Below, in pieces: positions 1-7,156 of a stretch of 21,779 nucleotides of DNA. The notes under the pieces are model-generated. The model worked only from the letters and a program-made list of their open reading frames with translations, did no database searches and was not told where the DNA came from. Source of the stretch: BS150m-G50 sp964501185 [NCBI: uncultured Bacteroidia bacterium] (GTDB taxonomy: Bacteria; CAIWAD01; BS150m-G50); NCBI GenBank assembly GCA_964501185.1, contig CAZCRT010000040.1, forward strand, positions 1 through 21,779. The letters run 5' to 3'. The number at the start of each line of letters is the position of its first letter. Position 1 is the stretch's first letter. The position numbers were made by a program, and so were the translations under genes.

Positions 1-11
1 CGCGATGAACC

Positions 12-47
12 CAAAAAAAGCCCGACATAAGCCGGGCAATTATCGCG
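12..47 (-). terminator. Rho-independent terminator after rplS
   Basis: Read on the minus strand, GCCCG (33-37) pairs with CGGGC (20-24) around an 8-base loop and is followed by seven T residues (13-19). It lies 28 bases after the rplS stop codon, so it closes the ffh-rplS operon. A further short match (atcgcg at 42-47 with cgcgat at 1-6) flanks it. Confidence 0.85.
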
Positions 48-64
48 TTGAAGATCGAGAGCGC

Positions 65-412
65 TCAGTCTCTACCCTTCTCCCTGATACGGGCAGCCTT
101 ACCGGTACGCTCACGCAGATAGTAGAGGCGTGCGCGGCGGACTTTACCCCTGCGCTTAATCGCTATCTTATCAATGTTATGGCTGTACAGTGGGAAAATA
201 CGCTCTACCCTGACGCCATTAGATATCTTGGATACGGTGACGGAAGTATCGGTACCCTTTCCTTTCACCTGTATCACAGTGCCGGAGAAAACCTGAATCC
301 GTTCCTTGTCACCTTCGCGCACCCAGACATGCACATCAACCGTATCGCCGGAGTTAACTTCCGGGATCTCATTCTCTTTATCCTGCGGCAGTGCCGCCTG
401 TACCTTGTCCAT
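65..412 (-). CDS. rplS: 50S ribosomal protein L19
   Basis: This is ribosomal protein L19, a large-subunit protein at the interface with the 30S subunit. The 115-residue product has the family's usual length. It shows the SH3-like core with the motif SGDTVDVHVWVREGDKER (residues 21-38), then the typical RVERIFPLYS segment and the basic end with KVRRARLYYLRER. The ATG at 412 is preceded by GAGGAT. It lies 17 bases after trmD and is the last gene of the operon, directly before a rho-independent terminator. Identification rests on clear family motifs and on the conserved trmD-rplS order. Confidence 0.97.
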   Translation of the reverse strand: MDKVQAALPQDKENEIPEVNSGDTVDVHVWVREGDKERIQVFSGTVIQVKGKGTDTSVTVSKISNGVRVERIFPLYSHNIDKIAIKRRGKVRRARLYYLRERTGKAARIREKGRD

Positions 413-429
413 AAGGCATCCTCGCTATT

Positions 430-1119
430 TTATTCTCTTCTCTTCCTATTTTTCAGTAAATCTTCACGCCGCTCATGCGTGCGTTTCAGTCGTTCCTTCT
501 GCCGCCAGGCGGCAATGTTGGCATGATGGCCGGAAAGCAGAATCTCCGGAACCGCCATCCCTTTATACTCTGCCGGGCGAGTGTAAAGCGCTTCCTCCAG
601 CAGACCGTCCTCAAATGAATCGGTAAGTGCGGAATCCTCATCTCCCAGTACACCGGGCTGCAATCTCACCAGAGAATCCACAATCGCCATTGCCGGTATC
701 TCACCGCCGGTAAGAATAAAATCTCCCAGCGATATTTCTTCATCCACCCAGCGGTCAATCACCCGCTGGTCAATTCCCTTATAATGGCCGCAGATAATGA
801 TCAGTCTCTCCACACGGCTCAACTGCCGTGCACGCTCCTGCGTGTAAGGGGTACCATTGGCAGCGGTGAGCAACACCGGTACTTCGGCATCTCCCTTGAT
901 CGCTTCCAGCGCACTGAAAAGTGGTTCCGGCTTCATGACCATGCCCGCACCACCGCCAAAGGGGTAATCATCTACCTGCCGGTGTTTGTCAACAGCAAAG
1001 CTGCGCAGATCGTGCAGGTTAATGGTAACACTACCCATCTGCTCGGCCCGCTTGAGTATTGACTCGCTGAAGGGCCCCTGGAACATACCCGGGAAAATGG
1101 AGATAATGTCTATCTGCAT
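430..1119 (-). CDS. trmD: tRNA (guanine-N1)-methyltransferase
   Basis: TrmD uses S-adenosylmethionine to methylate N1 of G37 next to the anticodon of tRNAs, preventing +1 frameshifts. It is a cytosolic SPOUT-family dimer with a trefoil knot. The 229-residue product matches the normal length. Visible motifs are IDIISIFPGMF at the N terminus, DYPFGGGAGMV (51-61), GHYKGIDQRV (111-120), SLGDFILTGGE (130-140) and DSFEDGLLEE (167-176). These cover the AdoMet-binding knot and the tRNA-binding C-terminal region. It starts with ATG 38 bases after rimM, with only a weak AGG ribosome-binding site, and is followed by rplS. Confidence 0.97.
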   Translation of the reverse strand: MQIDIISIFPGMFQGPFSESILKRAEQMGSVTINLHDLRSFAVDKHRQVDDYPFGGGAGMVMKPEPLFSALEAIKGDAEVPVLLTAANGTPYTQERARQLSRVERLIIICGHYKGIDQRVIDRWVDEEISLGDFILTGGEIPAMAIVDSLVRLQPGVLGDEDSALTDSFEDGLLEEALYTRPAEYKGMAVPEILLSGHHANIAAWRQKERLKRTHERREDLLKNRKRRE

Positions 1120-1157
1120 GATTGGCAGCCTGAGGATGTAATCTCAATTAGAAAGAA

Positions 1158-1688
1158 CTAGATCAGACCTGCCGGCAGATCTACTGTGATGATCCTTGCC
1201 ACCAGATCAACCTCCTGAACAAACTCTGGAATAAACGGAATCAGTGCTTCGTCACTCTTCCGCTCCGGGTCAGGATCACTGAGTTTCAGTACCATCAGGG
1301 TTCCCTGCGGCAGATCCATCAGGTCCCGGACAATTCCGAGTCGTTCCCCGTTGATCGTCTTCACTTCACACTGCAGCAGATCACGCTGGTAGAACTTCCC
1401 CTCTTCCGGTTCGCGCATCTGACTCTGCTGGATAAAGAGGTCCTTACCCACAAGCGCCTGCGCCTGTTCGAGACTGGTTATTCCGTCCAGAAAGAGGAAA
1501 ACCGCCGCGCCACTTACATTTCTCTTCAGTATATCGCGACGATCATACTGCTGCGGTTGAATCTGAATATGTAAAAAAGCAATGTCCTGCAGACTCTCCG
1601 GGGAATCATTGTAAGGCAGAACCTTGATTTCCCCTTTCAGACCACGTGTCTTAAGAACCCGGCAAAATTCAATATAGTTCTGCTGCAT
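1158..1688 (-). CDS. rimM: 16S rRNA processing / 30S maturation protein RimM
   Basis: RimM helps assemble the head of the 30S subunit through binding to S19 and the 16S rRNA 3' domain. The 176 residues fit the family. The N-terminal RimM barrel is marked by FCRVLKTRGLKGEIKVLPY (8-26). The C-terminal PRC-barrel holds EEGKFYQRDLLQCEVKT, GERLGIVRDLMDLPQGTLMVL and the ending ALIPFIPEFVQEVDL. In the first motif a Cys and an Arg stand where many homologues have Gly and His, a minor deviation. It starts with ATG 14 bases after khpA, with a poor Shine-Dalgarno sequence. The khpA-rimM-trmD order supports the call. Confidence 0.94.
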   Translation of the reverse strand: MQQNYIEFCRVLKTRGLKGEIKVLPYNDSPESLQDIAFLHIQIQPQQYDRRDILKRNVSGAAVFLFLDGITSLEQAQALVGKDLFIQQSQMREPEEGKFYQRDLLQCEVKTINGERLGIVRDLMDLPQGTLMVLKLSDPDPERKSDEALIPFIPEFVQEVDLVARIITVDLPAGLI

Positions 1689-1702
1689 TACCCCGTATGG
1701 AA

Positions 1703-2029
1703 CTAGTACTCCGGAGTCTCCGGTGTGTCATCGTCCGATTCCAGGGAAGGAGTCTCCTCATCTTCCAAATGAGAATCTCCCTCTTCAAGGGCTGGACGAT
1801 CCTCCTTGATAATCAGGGCAGAACGCTGGCCGTGCATCGAACTGGCTGCCTGCAACAGAGTGCGCAGTGCCCGGGCGTTCCCACCCTTTTTGCCGATCAC
1901 CCGGCCGATGTCTCCCTCAGCGACTTCCAACTCGTAGGTTTCTCGCCGTTCATCTTCAAGACGCGTGACCCGAACCTGATCCGGTTCTTTGACGAGATGT
2001 TTGACTACAAACTCGATGAACTCTTGCAT
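1703..2029 (-). CDS. khpA: KH-domain RNA-binding protein KhpA with acidic tail
   Basis: This is a small KH-domain RNA-binding protein of the YlqC/KhpA family. In Gram-positive bacteria KhpA works with KhpB in RNA binding and cell elongation. The start is placed at the ATG at 2029 because AGGAGG (2035-2040) lies five bases upstream and MQEFIEFVVKHLVKEPDQ matches the family start. An upstream in-frame ATG at 2056 lacks this support. The single KH fold spans about residues 1-75, with the GxxG loop GKKG at 46-49. At 108 residues it is about 30 longer than usual. The extra part (76-108) is rich in Asp, Glu, Ser, Thr and Pro, so it is probably disordered. It sits between rpsP and rimM, the usual place. 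Confidence 0.9.
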   Translation of the reverse strand: MQEFIEFVVKHLVKEPDQVRVTRLEDERRETYELEVAEGDIGRVIGKKGGNARALRTLLQAASSMHGQRSALIIKEDRPALEEGDSHLEDEETPSLESDDDTPETPEY

Positions 2030-2034
2030 GGGGG

Positions 2035-2040
2035 CCTCCT
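2035..2040 (-). promoter_or_regulatory. Ribosome-binding site that fixes the khpA start
   Basis: A perfect AGGAGG on the minus strand lies five bases before the ATG at 2029. It favours this start over the in-frame ATG at 2056, which would put the site inside the gene. Confidence 0.8.
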
Positions 2041-2066
2041 GGAAATTAAGAGGCACTGGTCAGGCC

Positions 2067-2654
2067 CTATTCAGCATCCTTCTTGGAGTCGCCAACCTCT
2101 TCAGCTTCAGCTTCTTCTTTGGCCTCAGCAACTGGTTCTTCTACCGGTGCTTCTTCCGCTTCTTCAGCCTTCACTTCAGGTTCCGGCTCGCTGGTTTCGG
2201 CAACTTCTACCGGAGCAGCTGCTTCTGTGGACTTCTCGTCCTCTTTGGCAGCAGCCCTGGCTTGTTTTTCAGCCGCCTTATCCAATTTGGCCTGTTTCGC
2301 AGCAGCCTCATCATGTATTTTTCCGAGTCGCTTCTGGTTTGCCTCTTCCCATTCAGCGATGATGGCAGCTTTCCGCTCATCATCGGCGCTTGATTTCTCC
2401 AGTGAGAATTTCAGCAATACGCCGGTCTGCTTGAGAATTGTGCGGACGGCCGGCGAAAGTGTAGCGCCGACACGTAGCCATTTAAGCGCCAATTCCTCCT
2501 CCACCTTGATAATGGAAGGGTTGGGCAGTGGGTCATAGTAACCGATGCTTTCGATATATCTTCCATCCCGGCGTTTGCGGGAATCCATGGCCACAATCCG
2601 GTAAAACGGCCGCTTGCGGCGACCCATCCGGGTCATTCTTAATGTGAGTGCCAA
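2067..2654 (-). CDS. rpsP: 30S ribosomal protein S16 with long charged C-terminal extension
   Basis: This is ribosomal protein S16, a 30S assembly protein. Residues 1-85 are the S16 core, with LRMTRMGRRKRPFYRIV near the N terminus, DSRKRRDGRYIESIGYYDPL, and ALKWLRVGATLSPAVRTIL. The start codon is TTG at 2654, with GGAGG (2660-2664) five bases upstream. The next ATG (codon 7) would remove the conserved first strand. The protein has 195 residues against roughly 80-90 in most bacteria. The extension first forms a basic, Ala/Lys-rich probable helix (about 100-140) and then a strongly acidic Glu/Ala/Pro/Val-rich tail (about 145-195). Extended S16 proteins are known in Bacteroidota, which fits the suggested lineage. 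It lies 58 bases after ffh. Confidence 0.96.
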   Translation of the reverse strand: MALTLRMTRMGRRKRPFYRIVAMDSRKRRDGRYIESIGYYDPLPNPSIIKVEEELALKWLRVGATLSPAVRTILKQTGVLLKFSLEKSSADDERKAAIIAEWEEANQKRLGKIHDEAAAKQAKLDKAAEKQARAAAKEDEKSTEAAAPVEVAETSEPEPEVKAEEAEEAPVEEPVAEAKEEAEAEEVGDSKKDAE

Positions 2655-2659
2655 TTATG

Positions 2660-2664
2660 CCTCC
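2660..2664 (-). promoter_or_regulatory. Ribosome-binding site supporting the TTG start of rpsP
   Basis: GGAGG on the minus strand sits five bases before the TTG at 2652-2654, an ideal spacing. It supports translation from this rare start codon. Confidence 0.75.
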
Positions 2665-2675
2665 AGATTTTCTTA

Positions 2676-2704
2676 AGTATATATTTTCAGTTATTTGCCT
2701 GCAA
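2676..2704 (-). promoter_or_regulatory. Possible internal promoter before rpsP
   Basis: In the 58-base gap between ffh and rpsP the minus strand reads TTGCAG (2699-2704), 17 bases, then TATACT (2676-2681). The -10 box is good (5 of 6) and the -35 box weak (3 of 6). It could let rpsP and the genes after it be transcribed apart from ffh. A-T richness alone could also produce this pattern. Confidence 0.35.
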
Positions 2705-2712
2705 GAGTATTC

Positions 2713-4059
2713 CTACCTCTTTTTCTTCTTTCCCTTCTTGCGACGAGGCTTCATCCTTTTGGAACCGCTCTTTTTTGCCCCACCCATCTGCTTCATCATC
2801 TGTCGCATCTCGAAGAATTGTTTCAGCAGCTGATTGACTTCCTGTACCGTTGTACCGCTACCCAGTGCCACCCTTTTCTTGCGGCTGCCGTTCATCAGTT
2901 CCGGCCTCTCCCGCTCGAGTGGGGTCATCGAGTAGATAATCGCCTCAGTGTGAGCCATGCGGGAAGGATCCAGATCCATATTTCCCATCTGGCTGCTGGC
3001 ACCGGGAATCATCTTCATCAACCCCTCCAGCGGCCCCATTTTCTTGATGACCTGCATCTGGGAGAGGAAATCCTTCAGGGTGAAGGTGGCGTTCTGCAGC
3101 TTCTTAGCCATTTTAGCTGCATCCTGCTCATCCACCTGTTCCTGGGCTTTTTCCACCAGGGTGACAACGTCCCCCATGCCGAGGATACGTGAAGCTACGC
3201 GATCTGGATGAAACTGCTCCAGTGCGTCCAGCTTTTCACCTACACCGATAAATTTAATCGGTTTACCGGTGACCGCTTTCACTGACAGTGCCGCCCCACC
3301 TCGCGCGTCACCATCCATCTTGGTCAACACTACACCGTTGAAATCCAGTTGACGCTGAAATTCCCCGGCAGCATTCACAGCATCCTGACCGGTCATACCA
3401 TCCGCGACGAACAGAATCTCCTGCGGGTTAACCTGTTCCTTAATCTGAACAAGCTCACTCATCATCTCTTCATCGACATGCAGGCGGCCGGCTGTGTCCA
3501 GAATTATCGGATCCCGTTTATCCCGCCGGCCCTGCTCAACTCCAGCCAGGACGGTTATGAGCGCGTTATTATCTACAGGGCTGAAAACAGGAACCCCTGC
3601 CTGCTCACCCAGAATGCGTAACTGTTCAACAGCAGCCGGACGGTAGATATCAGCGGCAATCAGCAGCGGTGTCTTGCCTTTTCGCTTTAAAAGAGCTGCC
3701 AGTTTGGCTGAGAATGTCGTTTTACCGGAACCCTGTAAACCGACGATCATAATGACTGTCTGTCCGCCCGGATTCCAGTTGATCGGTGCCGCAGCGCGTC
3801 CCAGCAATTCAACCATTTCGTCATTGATGATTTTGACGAACTGCTGACCGGGACTGACCGCCTGCAAAACCCGCTGCCCGCCGGCCTTCTCTCTGACACC
3901 GGCGATGAAGTCGGTCACTACCTGGTAGTTGACATCCGCTTCCAGCATGGCACGCCGCACTTCCTGCAGCGTCTCATCGATATTCTTTTCAGAAATACGC
4001 CCTTCGCCACGTAGTTGTTTGACTATGCTCTCAAATCGTGACGATAACGTATCCAGCAT
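2713..4059 (-). CDS. ffh: Signal recognition particle GTPase Ffh (SRP54)
   Basis: Ffh binds 4.5S/SRP RNA and signal sequences of nascent membrane proteins and delivers ribosomes to FtsY at the membrane. The 448 residues show the N domain (1-95) and then the GTPase G domain: P-loop GLQGSGKTT (107-115), DTAGR (188-192), TKMDGDARGG (246-255) and the closing motif FIGVGEKLDALEQFHPDR. The Met-rich M domain follows, with MGPLEGLMKMIPG and a MRQMMKQMGG end. The last 20 or so residues are almost all Lys/Arg/Ser/Gly, more basic than usual. ATG at 4059 is preceded by AGGAGA. It is the first gene of the operon, with a promoter about 30 bases upstream. Confidence 0.98.
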   Translation of the reverse strand: MLDTLSSRFESIVKQLRGEGRISEKNIDETLQEVRRAMLEADVNYQVVTDFIAGVREKAGGQRVLQAVSPGQQFVKIINDEMVELLGRAAAPINWNPGGQTVIMIVGLQGSGKTTFSAKLAALLKRKGKTPLLIAADIYRPAAVEQLRILGEQAGVPVFSPVDNNALITVLAGVEQGRRDKRDPIILDTAGRLHVDEEMMSELVQIKEQVNPQEILFVADGMTGQDAVNAAGEFQRQLDFNGVVLTKMDGDARGGAALSVKAVTGKPIKFIGVGEKLDALEQFHPDRVASRILGMGDVVTLVEKAQEQVDEQDAAKMAKKLQNATFTLKDFLSQMQVIKKMGPLEGLMKMIPGASSQMGNMDLDPSRMAHTEAIIYSMTPLERERPELMNGSRKKRVALGSGTTVQEVNQLLKQFFEMRQMMKQMGGAKKSGSKRMKPRRKKGKKKKR

Positions 4060-4086
4060 GCTGTCTCCTGAAAAATCGAAGCTTTA

Positions 4087-4115
4087 ATTTTACCATGTAT
4101 CGCTTTTGATAGCAA
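4087..4115 (-). promoter_or_regulatory. Promoter of the ffh-rplS operon
   Basis: The minus strand carries TTGCTA (4110-4115), a 17-base spacer and TAAAAT (4087-4092), which match 4 of 6 and 5 of 6 of the sigma70 consensus. Transcription would start near 4080, giving a short leader of about 20 bases that holds the AGGAGA ribosome-binding site. It lies between the ppdK terminator and ffh, exactly where a promoter is needed. Confidence 0.7.
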
Positions 4116-4137
4116 GAGATTCCGGGAGGTGGGGATG

Positions 4138-4171
4138 AAAAAGCGGGGACAGGCGCTAACCTATCCCCGCT
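4138..4171 (-). terminator. Rho-independent terminator after ppdK
   Basis: On the minus strand, bases 4160-4171 pair with 4142-4153 in a 12-pair stem (one G-U wobble in RNA) with a six-base loop. The following T run overlaps the end of the stem (4138-4142). It begins 22 bases after the ppdK stop and ends the pdxJ-ppdK operon before the ffh promoter. Confidence 0.88.
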
Positions 4172-4193
4172 GATGATGAATATCGGTTCTCAG

Positions 4194-7139
4194 CTACTTC
4201 TTCCTGACAGCTTTCTTTACCACCTTCTTCGCTGCGGTTTTCCTTACCGGCGCTTTCTTAGCCACGGTCTTTTTCGCAGGTTTTGCAGCCTTCTTCTTTC
4301 TGGTGACAGGTTTCTTCACTTTTCCTGCACCATCCTGATCAATGGCAGCATGAGCGGCTGCCAATCGGGCAACCGGCACTCTCGGTGGTGACGCGGAGAC
4401 ATAATTCAACCCGAGTGAATGGCAGAGAGCGATTGATTCCGGATGCCCGCCATGTTCTCCACAGATACCGACTTCCAGCCCCGGGCGGGATTTGCGTCCC
4501 CACTCAACAGCAATTTCCATCAATCTGCCGACACCCTTCTCATCCAGGACTTCGAAAGGATTATCCTTCAGAATTCCATTGCGGTTGTAGAGTGAAAGGA
4601 ATTTGCTTTCAGCATCTTCACGGGAGAAGGAGAAAGCCGCCTGCGACAGATCGTTGGTTCCAAAGGAGAAGAACTCCGCAACTTCAGCCAGATGACCGGC
4701 ACGCATACAGGCGCGCACAACCTCTATCATACTACCAAAGCGATATTTCACTTTTACCTTATAGGCTTTTTCAACCTGCGGATGCAGTTCCTTCAGGAAA
4801 TCGTGTACCAGAATCAGCTCTTCCACAGTACAGACCTGAGGTACCATGATCTCAGGATTGATTTTGATGCCGTCCCGACGGCAGATTGCGGCGGCTTCAA
4901 GAATGGCACGAATCTGCATCTTGTAGATTTCCGGGAAGGAAATGCCAAGGCGGACACCCCGGTGCCCCAGCATCGGATTGGTTTCAGACAGAGCCCGCAC
5001 CTTGGCCAGTACTTTCTCCTTGCGTGCGATATAGCTGTCATCTACACCATGCTTCAGCAGAGAATCCAGCTGCCTGCCAATTGAGGTGATTTTTGTTTTA
5101 ACACTGTCCCGCACACCCGGGTCCAGCATTTCCAGAGCGATCTCACCCTTTTTGTCCATATCGGTTACGAGATTCTGAAGTTGACGGGCCTGGTGTAACT
5201 CCTCTTCCAGTTCCAGAATGTTCGGCAGGAACTCATGCAGCGGAGGATCGAGCAGGCGAACCGTAACCGGGTAGGGAGACATTGCTTTGAAGAGACCGGC
5301 GAAATCCCGGCGCTGCATCTTGAGCAGTTTGTCAAGGTACTTCTGGCGCTCCTCCCTGGTATCGGAAAGGATCATCTCCACCATAACCGGCAAACGTTCA
5401 ACAGCATTGAACATCCGCTCTGTACGGCAGAGGCCAATACCCACTGCGCCAAATTCACGCGCACGCTTGGCGTCAGGCGGTGTGTCGGCATTCGCTTTCA
5501 CCTTCAGCCGGGCTATCCTGTCAGCCCACCCCAGCAGAGTACGCAACTCTTTCGAGAACTTCGCTTCCAGCGTGGGAACTTCACCTATATACACGGTTCC
5601 GGCGGATCCATCAATGGTGATGATGTCACCTTCCGACAGGGTGTGGTCACCGATGGTAACAGTACCGGCTCGATTGTCTATCATGATCGTCTCAGCGCCG
5701 GTGACACTGGGCTTGCCCATTCCACGGGCTACTACAGCCGCATGTGAAGTTTTGCCACCACGGCTGGTCAAAATACCGCGGGCTGCAAAGAAGCCATGGA
5801 TATCTTCCGGTTTGGTCTCCTCGCGTACCAGAATCAGCTGCCGTCCCTCTTTACCAAGTTCTTCAGCCCGATTGGCATCAAAAACAATTTCACCGGACGT
5901 AGCACCCGGGGAAGCAGCAACACCGCTGGTAACAACCTTATGCTTTGCTGATGGATTCAACCTCGGGAAAAGAAGTTGCTCGAGCTGATCAGGTTCAATG
6001 CGCTTGATAGCCTCTTCTGTCGTAATCAAACGCTCCTTGACCATTTCAACAGCGATGCGGACTGCTGCTGCACCTGTCCTCTTACCATCGCGTGTCTGCA
6101 ACATGTAGAGTTTGCCCTGCTGGATCGTAAACTCAAGGTCCTGCATGTCGCGGTAATGTTTTTCAAGTTTGCTGCAATAACCGAAAAGCTGACGATAGAT
6201 TTTCGGATTTGTCTTCTCCAGACGGGCAATCGGCAACGGTGTGCGAATACCTGCTACCACATCCTCACCCTGTGCATCCATCAGGTATTCACCGTAGAAT
6301 TTCTTCGCACCGGTAGCAGGATCACGGGTGAAACAGACACCTGTACCACTATCCTCGCCCATGTTGCCAAAGACCATTGCCTGAATGTTGACAGCCGTTC
6401 CCCAGTTCGAGGGAATGTTATTCAGACGACGGTAATCCACAGCGCGACGGGTCTGCCATGATTCAAAAACAGCACCCATTGATCCCCAGAGTTGATCCAG
6501 CGGCTTCTGTGGAAACAGCTTTCCGGCTCGCTCGCGTGTCTCTTCTTTATAGAGTTCGATAAGCGCCCTAAGGTCGTCAACTGTCAGATCCAGATCGCTT
6601 TTATAACCATGCTCATTCTTGAACTCATCCAGGATGAGGTGATACGGATCATGTTCCATCCCTTCACCGACTTTCATGACAACATCGCCATACATCTGGA
6701 TAAAGCGACGATAGGAGTCATACGCAAACCGGGGATTACCGGTTTTCCTGCTCAAGCCCTCCACGGAGATGTCGTTTAAACCGAGGTTGAGGACGGTGTC
6801 CATCATGCCAGGCATCGAAGCACGGCTACCGGAGCGCACTGACAATAACAGTGGATCTTCAGCATCACCGAATTTCTTCCCCATCACTTTTTCTACTTTT
6901 TCAAGATTCTGCTCGGCCTCTTTCTTGAGTTGAGGTGGCAGCTTGCGCCCACGCTGTTCGTAGACGTGGCACATTTCTGTGGAAACCGTGAAGCCGGCCG
7001 GAACCGGTATCCTTACCAGTGTCATCTCAGCAAGGTTGGCGCCCTTACCGCCCAGAATCTCTTTCATGCTTCCGTTTCCATCAGCCTTACCATTACCGAA
7101 AAAGTAAACGGATTTTCTCTTTATCTTCTTTGCAGGCAT
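4194..7139 (-). CDS. ppdK: Pyruvate, phosphate dikinase with insertion and Lys/Ala-rich tail
   Basis: PPDK interconverts pyruvate + ATP + phosphate and PEP + AMP + PPi. In bacteria it serves gluconeogenesis or PPi-linked glycolysis. In order: the ATP-grasp nucleotide-binding domain (GGKGANLAEM 30-39, LLSVRSGSRASMPGMMDTVLN 98-118), the phospho-His domain (GGKTSHAAVVARGMGKP 461-477, His466), and the PEP/pyruvate TIM barrel (NPMLGHRGVRL 721-731, FSFGTNDLSQ 824-833, Cys893 in GICGEHGGHPES). It has 981 residues against about 870-950 usual. Two parts account for this. About 54 extra residues lie between LHEFLP (634-639) and NPML (721). A 42-residue tail (940-981) has 18 Lys, 3 Arg and no acidic residue, like histone H1. 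It is the last gene of the operon, 17 bases after fbp. Confidence 0.96.
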   Translation of the reverse strand: MPAKKIKRKSVYFFGNGKADGNGSMKEILGGKGANLAEMTLVRIPVPAGFTVSTEMCHVYEQRGRKLPPQLKKEAEQNLEKVEKVMGKKFGDAEDPLLLSVRSGSRASMPGMMDTVLNLGLNDISVEGLSRKTGNPRFAYDSYRRFIQMYGDVVMKVGEGMEHDPYHLILDEFKNEHGYKSDLDLTVDDLRALIELYKEETRERAGKLFPQKPLDQLWGSMGAVFESWQTRRAVDYRRLNNIPSNWGTAVNIQAMVFGNMGEDSGTGVCFTRDPATGAKKFYGEYLMDAQGEDVVAGIRTPLPIARLEKTNPKIYRQLFGYCSKLEKHYRDMQDLEFTIQQGKLYMLQTRDGKRTGAAAVRIAVEMVKERLITTEEAIKRIEPDQLEQLLFPRLNPSAKHKVVTSGVAASPGATSGEIVFDANRAEELGKEGRQLILVREETKPEDIHGFFAARGILTSRGGKTSHAAVVARGMGKPSVTGAETIMIDNRAGTVTIGDHTLSEGDIITIDGSAGTVYIGEVPTLEAKFSKELRTLLGWADRIARLKVKANADTPPDAKRAREFGAVGIGLCRTERMFNAVERLPVMVEMILSDTREERQKYLDKLLKMQRRDFAGLFKAMSPYPVTVRLLDPPLHEFLPNILELEEELHQARQLQNLVTDMDKKGEIALEMLDPGVRDSVKTKITSIGRQLDSLLKHGVDDSYIARKEKVLAKVRALSETNPMLGHRGVRLGISFPEIYKMQIRAILEAAAICRRDGIKINPEIMVPQVCTVEELILVHDFLKELHPQVEKAYKVKVKYRFGSMIEVVRACMRAGHLAEVAEFFSFGTNDLSQAAFSFSREDAESKFLSLYNRNGILKDNPFEVLDEKGVGRLMEIAVEWGRKSRPGLEVGICGEHGGHPESIALCHSLGLNYVSASPPRVPVARLAAAHAAIDQDGAGKVKKPVTRKKKAAKPAKKTVAKKAPVRKTAAKKVVKKAVRKK

Positions 7140-7156
7140 GTTTCCTGTACTCCTGT

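Noticed and set aside
1697-2362. 221-codon plus-strand frame over khpA and rpsP
   Set aside because: Its Leu/Pro/Gln-rich sequence mirrors the Glu/Ala-rich tails on the other strand.
4800-5040. Possible tandem repeats in ppdK
   Set aside because: Reading the region showed ordinary PPDK coding sequence without repeated units.
5287-5988. 233-codon plus-strand frame inside ppdK
   Set aside because: It is antisense to the ppdK gene, rich in Ser/Arg/Pro as expected of a shadow frame, and has no domain features.
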